Positions 1 to 5,131 of a DNA stretch of 5,550 nucleotides are shown here, in pieces. The position numbers and the translations under genes are program-made. How positions within the stretch are numbered: the stretch's first letter is position 1; each line of letters begins with the position of its first letter. Under the pieces are notes generated by a model. It was not told the DNA's origin and ran no database searches. It worked only from the letters and a program-made list of their open reading frames with translations. Origin of the DNA: Christiangramia sp. (GTDB taxonomy: Bacteria > Bacteroidota > Bacteroidia > Flavobacteriales > Flavobacteriaceae); NCBI GenBank assembly GCA_024635735.1, contig JAGXII010000132.1:1-5550 (forward strand), written 5' to 3'.

Positions 1-1
1 C

Positions 2-211
2 CAGGATGGTACGGCATATTATGAAAGCACCAGAGATGCCGCAACTCACTTTTTCTTTGACAGCCTTAGGAAAGGGACATATGTTTTGGAATATACCGTA
101 CGAGCCAATAACGCCGGGAATTTTTCAAATGGAATCACAAACATTGAAAGTATGTACGCACCTGAATTTTCTGGTCATACCAAAGGGATAAGAGTGGAAA
201 TATATGAGTAG
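2..211 (+). CDS. Alpha-2-macroglobulin family protein, C-terminal end (partial)
   Basis: The frame beginning at base 2 is open from the window edge to TAG at 209-211 and encodes the last 69 residues of a longer protein. The fragment contains 'YYESTRDAATHFFFDSL', 'GTYVLEYTVRANNAGNFSNG' and 'SMYAPEFSGHTKGIRVEIYE', which I recognise as the C-terminal domain of the very large alpha-2-macroglobulin/MG2-domain proteins (YfaS-like) common in Bacteroidota. Those proteins are usually more than 1500 residues long, exported or lipid-anchored in the envelope, and thought to trap or inhibit attacking proteases; that role is family knowledge, since the bait region and any thioester motif lie outside the window. 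The tail ends where the family normally ends, so the gene is not truncated at its 3' end. No clear terminator hairpin follows the stop. Family assignment is fairly secure; cellular role is inferred. Confidence 0.85.
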   Translation, partial: QDGTAYYESTRDAATHFFFDSLRKGTYVLEYTVRANNAGNFSNGITNIESMYAPEFSGHTKGIRVEIYE

Positions 212-441
212 GGAATTTTCTCATTTAAACTCCAGAAACCAGGGCATATTAAATTATTAGTTTGAAAATGATATCTCGGCCTTCCTTACGCGAGCCCATT
301 TTTTTGCCCCAATCCCTGATTGCTTTTTCGGTAGAAGTCAAAAAATCAGGTATCTATTAGACCTCCTGCAGAACAGGTACTCTAATAACTGGGAAAATAT
401 TTGAGATGTAGGTTAAGGTGGTTAGGAATAATAAATACTGA
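212..441. other. Intergenic region without a confident gene
   Basis: These 230 bp follow the alpha-2-macroglobulin stop and precede the 3' end of the small minus-strand gene. No ORF with a normal start codon stands out. On the minus strand 249-353 is open for 34 codons and reads like protein ('STEKAIRDWGKKMGSRKEGR'), but it is bounded upstream by a stop (354-356) and has no ATG at its beginning, so it can only be a remnant or chance. A 7-bp inverted repeat (315-321 and 344-350, 22-nt loop) overlaps the same stretch; it is too weak to call a terminator. Confidence 0.4.
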
Positions 442-594
442 TCAATCCCTGAAGCTCTTCCAGTTCCAAAGACGGGATTTTCTTTTTGTGCTTTTATTCT
501 TCACCGGCTCCTTATCTAAAAGTGAATAAAGCATTTCCATTTCATTTTCCGGAAGTTCCTGAGCCATAAATCGTGCATTATTATCCATCACCAT
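442..594 (-). CDS. Small hypothetical protein (50 aa)
   Basis: ATG at 594-592 opens a 50-residue frame that ends at TGA (444-442). I do not recognise the family. The N-terminal half is acidic and probably helical ('MAQELPENEMEMLYSLLDKE'), and the C-terminal third is strongly basic with two tryptophans ('KNKSTKRKSRLWNWKSFRD'). There is no signal peptide or membrane segment, so it would be a small cytosolic, possibly nucleic-acid- or partner-binding protein (inference). The composition is well mixed and unlike random translation of this A/T-rich region, which is the main argument that it is real. The start is ambiguous: ATG 594, GTG 591 and ATG 588 follow each other in frame, with A/T-rich sequence upstream and an in-frame stop at 609-607. 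It has no same-strand partner with a secure gene. It could also be the preserved end of a decayed gene. Confidence 0.5.
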   Translation of the reverse strand: MVMDNNARFMAQELPENEMEMLYSLLDKEPVKNKSTKRKSRLWNWKSFRD

Positions 595-673
595 ATATTT
601 TAAGTTTTATTATCCAGAACTTCTGTACAGATCTAAAAGTAAATCACCGATTAATAAAATTATGTCAAAAGAA

Positions 674-784
674 TCATAAAAATTTTATAATAAAGTGCCA
701 GATTTCTAATTCCAAATCCCGGTTCTGTAGGCACTCAAAAAATGGTAACAGCGTAAGGAAGTAAATCAAACTGAAAATAACCAT
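674..784 (-). CDS. Possible 36-aa hydrophobic ORF overlapping the end of the broken ORF
   Basis: ATG at 784-782 opens a 36-codon frame that ends at TGA (676-674). Its start lies inside the last codons of the broken ORF at 766-963, in another frame. The product begins with a hydrophobic stretch ('MVIFSLIYFLTLLPFFECLQ') that could be one membrane segment, followed by a mixed tail. The words 'IYFL', 'LPFF' and 'RD' also occur in order in the neighbouring broken ORF, and the DNA shows the same similarity. That suggests an old local duplication rather than an independent gene. Length and composition alone do not prove coding; it may be chance. Confidence 0.2.
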   Translation of the reverse strand: MVIFSLIYFLTLLPFFECLQNRDLELEIWHFIIKFL

Positions 785-834
785 TCAGCTATCACCTCAT
801 TAATGAATTCTTTATCCCGGGAATCAAAAAATGG
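735..834. repeat. Diverged direct repeat around TCAAAAAATGG
   Basis: The 11-mer tcaaaaaatgg occurs at 735-745 and again at 824-834, 89 bp apart. Each copy is preceded by atcccgg and followed by a related stretch ending in aagtaaat, so the similarity covers about 50 bp with gaps (roughly 715-765 and 812-862). On the minus strand both copies encode IYFL...PFF, in different frames. This supports a small, old duplication of coding-like sequence. The alignment was made by eye. Confidence 0.35.
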
Positions 835-963
835 AAAACGCTCAGGATAAAGAAAGTAAATTTTAGATGTCGTTTTAGAAATATTATAACCATGGGCGCT
901 CTTATAAAAAGAATTGTGATTTTTTGGAAGAAAAATTTATTGGGAATATATGACATTAGCCAT
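766..963 (-). pseudogene. Probable small gene broken by one in-frame TAA
   Basis: Reading the minus strand from ATG at 963-961 gives MANVIYSQ, then TAA (939-937), then 56 more sense codons in the same frame before TGA (768-766). The second part is protein-like and well mixed, with segments such as 'FLPKNHNSFYKSAHGYNISK' and 'YFLYPERFPFFDSRDKEF', and contains no methionine that could restart it. The intact product would be about 65 residues. A different reading starts at ATG 956 ('MSYIPNKFF') and would join the same body if the T-run at 936-932 on the minus strand were one base longer, so a frameshift is an alternative explanation. I do not recognise the family. It could be a decayed gene, an alternative start at a non-ATG codon, a sequence error, or chance. 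Confidence 0.3.
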
Positions 964-1146
964 ATTAATCTCTATCTTAACCTATACAATATGAATCATT
1001 TAGGGAGCAAACGGATATAAAGGGGTAGACAATTAAATCCAGAGAGGAATATTTTTATAAAATATTCAAATAATTATGATCTATAACTATTGCAGCGCCC
1101 ACTTCCCACGCAGAAGTTAATTCCTTTAAATACCAACCAACTTAAT
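964..1146. promoter_or_regulatory. Upstream region of the decarboxylase; no canonical promoter seen
   Basis: This A/T-rich stretch must contain the promoter of the decarboxylase, but I find no exact match to the Bacteroidota housekeeping pattern (TTTG or TTG about 19 bp before TAnnTTTG). The nearest -7-like word is taattatg (1071-1078), one base off and without a TTG at the right distance. The coding-quality sequence starts at the ATG at 1147, preceded by accaaccaacttaat with no Shine-Dalgarno motif, as is usual in this phylum. Confidence 0.3.
1047..1067. promoter_or_regulatory. Perfect inverted repeat, possible operator
   Basis: Two perfect 9-base arms, gaatatttt (1047-1055) and aaaatattc (1059-1067), flank a 3-base centre, tat. 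The site lies 79 bp before the decarboxylase ATG, where a dimeric repressor or activator could act. The arms are nearly all A/T, so chance occurrence in this A/T-rich region is possible, and a short RNA hairpin is an alternative. No regulator gene is next to it. Confidence 0.35.
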
Positions 1147-2640
1147 ATGATAAAAAAGAGAGAATCACCAATTGAAATCCCTGCAGACGAATTCAAAAAG
1201 CTGGGTTATCAGTTAATAGATTCTATTTCTGATTTTATTGAAAACGTTGGTGAAGGATCGGTTACTACAGGTGAAACTCCTAAGCAAATACAAACTCTAT
1301 TAGGTGACGAATTTTTGCCGGAAAATGGTACCTCTGTTGAAGAATTAATTTCTAAAACTTCAGATTTATTGTTTAACCATTCCTTACTCAACGGGCATCC
1401 TAAGTTCTTTGGATATATTACCTCTTCCCCTACGCCCATTGGGGCACTCGCAGATCTCTTAGCCGCTGCTGTTAACCCAAATGTTGGTGCGAACATTTTA
1501 AGCCCCATGGCTACCGCCATAGAAAAGCAAACGGTAAAATGGATCGCCGAATTTATTGGCGTTTCTCCCAATTATGGAGGTATTTTGGTCAGTGGCGGGA
1601 ATATGGCAAATTTTACAGCTTTCCTCGCCGCAAGAACTGCAAAAGCTCCTAAGAGCTTAAAAACCGACGGCCTTGGAAGCATCTCTGGAGAAATGGTTTT
1701 TTATTGTGCAGAGACCACTCATACCTGGGTAGAGAAAGCAGCTGTATTATTTGGTCATGGCACGAAAGCCATTCGTTGGATACCTACTGATGTTGACAAT
1801 AAAATGGATACTACCATTTTATTCCAAACTATCAATGAGGATCTAAAGGCCGGTAAACAACCCTTTCTTGTAATTGGAAACGCTGGGGATGTGAGCACCG
1901 GCGTGGTGGATAATCTTTCTGCGATTGCTAGTATATGCAAGGATCGGGAACTATGGTTTCATATTGACGGAGCCTATGGAATTCCGGCAGCTGCAATTCC
2001 GCAGTACAAAAAATTATTTGACGGAATTCAGGAAGCTGACTCTATTGCTCTTGATCCCCACAAATGGCTTTATGCCCCTCTTGAAGCTGGTTGTACTTTA
2101 ATTAAGAACCCACAACATCTCCTTGACACTTACAGTGCACATCCGGTTTATTATAATTTTGATAAGAATACAGACGAACCTTCTCACAATTATTATGAAT
2201 ATGGTTTTCAGAATTCAAGAGGGTTCAGGGCACTGAAGATTTGGATGGCATTCCAACAGGTTGGAAAAAGTGGTTACATTGAAATGATCAACAACGATAT
2301 TGAGCTATCCAAGCTGCTATTCCAGGAAGCTGAAAAACATTTAGAGCTTGAAGCGGTGACACAAAACCTAAGCATCACCACCTTGAGGTATGTTCCTTCC
2401 GATTATTCAAAGGAGGGCAATGCCGGAAATAAATATTTAAATGAATTAAACGAAAAGTTGGTAAATGAATTACAACAAGGGGGAAAGGTATTTCTATCGA
2501 ATGCCATAGTTTCAGAAAAATATTGTTTAAGATGCTGCATTGTGAATTTCAGAACCTCAGGAAAAGATATTTTGGAAACCATAGATATTATTGTGGAAGA
2601 AGGCCGCAAAGTGCATGATTCTCTTCAGTTAATTTTATAA
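1147..2640 (+). CDS. Group II PLP-dependent amino-acid decarboxylase (aromatic-L-amino-acid decarboxylase type)
   Basis: This is a complete 497-residue enzyme, the usual length for the family, cytosolic and without a signal peptide. It should remove CO2 from an L-amino acid using pyridoxal phosphate. Visible in order: substrate-side segment 'HPKFFGYITSSPTP' (from about residue 84), 'GGNMANFTAFLAAR' (from about 150), the PLP-stacking histidine H192 in 'TTHTWVEKAA', D274 in 'HIDGAYG' that pairs with the pyridine nitrogen, and the Schiff-base lysine K306 in 'DPHKWLYAPLEAG'. Y335 in 'HPVYY' aligns with the mobile-loop tyrosine (Tyr332 in mammalian DDC) needed for decarboxylation, which argues against the aldehyde-synthase variants. 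The substrate cannot be read: tyrosine, DOPA, tryptophan or phenylalanine are likely, 2,4-diaminobutyrate less so. The frame is also open upstream to a TTG at 1090, but homology with the family begins near 'PADEFKKLGYQLIDSISDF', so ATG 1147 is preferred. No antiporter or pathway gene is adjacent. It converges with the kinase, 33 bp separating the stops. Confidence 0.93.
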   Translation: MIKKRESPIEIPADEFKKLGYQLIDSISDFIENVGEGSVTTGETPKQIQTLLGDEFLPENGTSVEELISKTSDLLFNHSLLNGHPKFFGYITSSPTPIGALADLLAAAVNPNVGANILSPMATAIEKQTVKWIAEFIGVSPNYGGILVSGGNMANFTAFLAARTAKAPKSLKTDGLGSISGEMVFYCAETTHTWVEKAAVLFGHGTKAIRWIPTDVDNKMDTTILFQTINEDLKAGKQPFLVIGNAGDVSTGVVDNLSAIASICKDRELWFHIDGAYGIPAAAIPQYKKLFDGIQEADSIALDPHKWLYAPLEAGCTLIKNPQHLLDTYSAHPVYYNFDKNTDEPSHNYYEYGFQNSRGFRALKIWMAFQQVGKSGYIEMINNDIELSKLLFQEAEKHLELEAVTQNLSITTLRYVPSDYSKEGNAGNKYLNELNEKLVNELQQGGKVFLSNAIVSEKYCLRCCIVNFRTSGKDILETIDIIVEEGRKVHDSLQLIL

Positions 2641-2673
2641 TCACTAAGCTTTCCGGGGGCAGAAGTCAAACCA

Positions 2674-4938
2674 TCAGCTTTTTTCATATTTAAAGAATAT
2701 TGTGAAAATGCTTCCCTTTCCTACCTTGCTCTGGACTTCCACCTTTCCGCCTATTGCCTCAATCTGATTTTTAGTTATAAATAATCCTATCCCCCGGGCA
2801 TCCTCATGTGAATGAAAAGTCTTATACATTCCAAAGAGTTTATGACCATGTTTTTGCAGGTCTATTCCTATACCATTGTCTTCAATCTGCAGTTCTAAAT
2901 ATTCCTTTGTTTTACGGGCGCTAAATTTTAAAAAAGGCTGTCTTTCTGAAGAGCGATATTTAACAGCATTGGTAGAAAAATTAAGTATGATACTTTCCAG
3001 GTAGGCTGGCAAGGCAAAAACATTATATTCTTCAGAAATATTATTGTGAACTATTAGCCCCGATTTTTGAATAATAACATTTATGGACCTCAGCGCTTTA
3101 TCAACATAATTCCGGAGGTTAAGAGAATGAATATTTTCAGAAACAGAAGTATTTATCATTGCAACTTCATTTAAGTGGGCAATAGTTTCTTTTAAGTTCC
3201 CTGATGATTTGAAGAGCATTTCCACAACCTCATTATCTCTAAGATGGGGTTGTTCATCTTTGAATATGTCCAGAAGCATTTCAAAATTCCCTGAATGGGA
3301 TCTAAGATTGTGAGAAACGATATGAGCAAAATTTCGTAATCTCTGGTTCTGGTCGGTGGATAAATCGAGTACCTCCTTAAGTTCCTTCTCTGCTATTTTA
3401 AGAGCTGAAATATCTGTAATTTGACCTATTAATTCATGTGGCTTATTATCTCTATTTTTAATCACAGAAACGGATAGCAAAATTGGAATACTTTCTCCAT
3501 TTTTATGTAGAAAACGCTTTTCTTTCTGAAGGCTAATATTTTCTCCGCTTAGCAGCTTCATTAGATCCTTCCTATCATCTGCTATGTCCTCAGGATGTGT
3601 AACCTCTAAAAAATTCAGTTTTTTTAATTCATTTTCAGAATATCCCAGCATCCTCCACAAACTCTCGTTAACTGCTGTAAAATTTCCTTCTATATCGGTA
3701 ATAGACATACCATCCGCGGCATTTTCAAAGGTTCCTCTAAAGGTCTCCTCACTTATCCTTAGTTTTTCTTCAGCTTCTTTAAGGAACGAAATATCCTTAA
3801 TCTGAGTTATAAAGTGGAAAGGGTCTTTGTTTTCATCACGAACAATGGCTACAGATACAATAATGTGTTTTATCTTTCCGCTTTTTTGAATAGCGCGTTT
3901 TTCCATTTGGTAAAAATCCCGTTCACCCTTCAATAGTTCTGTCCAAAGCCTAAGATCTTCTTCAAGATCTTCGGGATATGTCACTTCCTGGAAATTGAGA
4001 GTTTTAAGCTCGCTGGCAGTATAGCCCATAATTTCACATAACCTGTCATTAACTTCAATACAGGTACCGGTATCATCTGTGATCGCCATACCGTCTGCTG
4101 CACTTTTAAAACTTCCCCTGAAAGTCTCTTCACTTATCCTTAATTTTTCTTCAGCTTCTTTCCAATCGGTAATATTGTGCAATGCTATTACGGCCCCACT
4201 TACATTTTTTTCTCCATCGTACAGCCGGGCACCACTTGCGACTATAAATCTATCCCTTTCGTTCTCAGGTTTTAATAACATTTCAGGATATCTAATGGTA
4301 CCATTCTGGAGCATATCTATAAGCCCTAATTCTTCAGTTCTGAACAATGTTTTGCCATCAGGATGATATAAATTATAATAGCTCGCAAATTCCGTTTGCG
4401 GAATATCTGTAGCAGGCAATCCATGCCATTTTTTTGCAGTTTTATTAAAAAGGTTTAGTTTCCCCTTATTGTCGCAGGCAATAATACCTACATTTACGGT
4501 GTCAAGAACGGTCTCCAGTAGTTGCTCTCTTTGAAAATCCAGTTCTGGATTGTATTCTATGTGTGAATAATCATACACTTTTTTGACTGCAATCACCACT
4601 GTTCCTTCAATACAAATGGACTTAAAAATCATGGGAATTAAAAATCCTTTTGCGTGAAGAAAGCTAATTTCGTTAGAGAGAATGTTGCCTGCGTAATTGT
4701 TTGGATCGAGGACCTTCTCAATTTTTTCAAGGTTTGACGGGGAAATAATTTTTTTCCAGGTTAAAGTTTGTGCTTCCTTGTAACCAAGAGAATGCGCTAA
4801 CTTGGGGTTGAACCAATTTTCGTCAGAATCTTCTTTATTACAGATGGCCACCCCATGCAAACCATGTTCCTGCGTAAATTCAAAAATCTCTTCGTTTCTG
4901 AAGATTATTGAAAATGCTTTGGTGGTAAATTCATTCAT
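2674..4938 (-). CDS. Soluble multi-PAS sensor histidine kinase
   Basis: A complete kinase of 754 residues if it starts at ATG 4938; an in-frame GTG at 4965 would add nine. I prefer the ATG because GTG starts are rarer and neither has a Shine-Dalgarno motif. Domains: PAS-like 1 (about 15-120), PAS 2 (about 135-262), PAS 3 (261-387), PAS 4 (388-514), a short helical linker, a HisKA-type dimerisation domain with phospho-acceptor H543 in 'FAHIVSHNLRSHSGN', and a HATPase domain with N-box 'NFSTNAVKYR' (N657), G1 'DNGIGI' (687-692), F-box 'HKLFGMYKTFH' and G2 'RGIGLFI' (from 715). No membrane segment is present, so it senses a cytoplasmic signal, or gas, redox or light through a PAS cofactor; which one cannot be read. 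The residue after the phospho-histidine is Asn, not the usual acidic residue, as in many Bacteroidota kinases. There is no receiver domain and no regulator gene in view. PAS 3 and PAS 4 are an internal duplication. Confidence 0.93.
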   Translation of the reverse strand: MNEFTTKAFSIIFRNEEIFEFTQEHGLHGVAICNKEDSDENWFNPKLAHSLGYKEAQTLTWKKIISPSNLEKIEKVLDPNNYAGNILSNEISFLHAKGFLIPMIFKSICIEGTVVIAVKKVYDYSHIEYNPELDFQREQLLETVLDTVNVGIIACDNKGKLNLFNKTAKKWHGLPATDIPQTEFASYYNLYHPDGKTLFRTEELGLIDMLQNGTIRYPEMLLKPENERDRFIVASGARLYDGEKNVSGAVIALHNITDWKEAEEKLRISEETFRGSFKSAADGMAITDDTGTCIEVNDRLCEIMGYTASELKTLNFQEVTYPEDLEEDLRLWTELLKGERDFYQMEKRAIQKSGKIKHIIVSVAIVRDENKDPFHFITQIKDISFLKEAEEKLRISEETFRGTFENAADGMSITDIEGNFTAVNESLWRMLGYSENELKKLNFLEVTHPEDIADDRKDLMKLLSGENISLQKEKRFLHKNGESIPILLSVSVIKNRDNKPHELIGQITDISALKIAEKELKEVLDLSTDQNQRLRNFAHIVSHNLRSHSGNFEMLLDIFKDEQPHLRDNEVVEMLFKSSGNLKETIAHLNEVAMINTSVSENIHSLNLRNYVDKALRSINVIIQKSGLIVHNNISEEYNVFALPAYLESIILNFSTNAVKYRSSERQPFLKFSARKTKEYLELQIEDNGIGIDLQKHGHKLFGMYKTFHSHEDARGIGLFITKNQIEAIGGKVEVQSKVGKGSIFTIFFKYEKS
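3734..4161 (-). repeat. Internal duplication in the kinase (PAS 3 / PAS 4, 381-bp period)
   Basis: The segment 3734-3780 matches 4115-4161 at 42 of 47 bases, exactly 381 bp (127 codons) apart. Both encode KEAEEKLRISEETFRG at the junction before a PAS domain. The PAS bodies that follow are clearly paralogous ('AADGMAITD' and 'AADGMSITD', 'LNFQEVTYPED' and 'LNFLEVTHPED') but have diverged much more. The linker helix is therefore the best preserved part, kept either by constraint or by gene conversion. Confidence 0.85.
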
Positions 4939-5131
4939 ATTGACATCATTTTTGTAGAATTCCACACTTATTGGTTAAAATATAGAAGATATTTATGAGA
5001 CATTTTGAGCTTTGTTGCAGGAGATTGTTGGACAAGTATCAGGACAAGTATATGAGACAGAAATCCCTGAATACTGATAAAAGTCTCTATCTCCATTTCA
5101 AAAAAATCCCCATTTAACTGGATTTGGTAAA
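4939..5131. promoter_or_regulatory. Intergenic region between the two kinases with short direct repeats
   Basis: This 193-bp spacer must contain the leader of the four-PAS kinase and probably its promoter. The 10-mer ggacaagtat occurs at 5030-5039 and 5042-5051 with a 12-bp period, about one helical turn, and tatgagaca occurs at 4994-5002 and 5051-5059. The repeats could be regulator binding sites. No exact TAnnTTTG promoter was found; on the minus strand TATATTTT near 4980 and TATACTTG overlapping the repeat are one base off, without a well-placed TTG. A 42-codon minus-strand ORF (4968-5096) also crosses it but looks like chance. Confidence 0.35.
5099..5125 (-). terminator. Weak rho-independent terminator of the upstream kinase
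   Basis: On the minus strand, just after the stop of the partial kinase, AAATCC (5125-5120) and GGATTT (5109-5104) can pair across a 10-base loop, and the 3' arm runs into seven consecutive T (5106-5100). The stem is only 6 bp and half A/T, so termination would be weak. It suggests that the two kinases may be separate transcripts or only partly coupled. Confidence 0.4.

Noticed and set aside
6..191. 61-residue plus-strand ORF at the window start
   Set aside because: It is in a different frame from the recognisable alpha-2-macroglobulin tail, which explains the same DNA.
690..712. Sigma-54-like TGGCAC on the minus strand
   Set aside because: The -24 word is present but the required TGC of the -12 element is missing.
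573..764. 63-residue plus-strand ORF
   Set aside because: Its product is rich in K, N, I, S and C as expected from random A/T-rich DNA, and it overlaps better minus-strand candidates.
892..1020. 42-residue plus-strand ORF starting ATGGGCGCT
   Set aside because: Composition is dominated by I, L, N and K; it overlaps the more protein-like minus-strand frame and shows no motif.
1090..1146. Extended TTG start for the decarboxylase
   Set aside because: The extra 19 residues show no family similarity, TTG starts are rare here, and the ATG at 1147 places the catalytic residues at the usual family positions.
2646..2684. Possible bidirectional terminator between the decarboxylase and the kinase
   Set aside because: Only a 5-bp stem (aagct/agctt) with a 25-nt loop before a T-run; too weak to call, although some terminator is expected here.
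4968..5096. 42-residue minus-strand ORF between the two kinases
   Set aside because: Open by length only; it contains the direct repeats, has no recognisable sequence, and probably is leader DNA.
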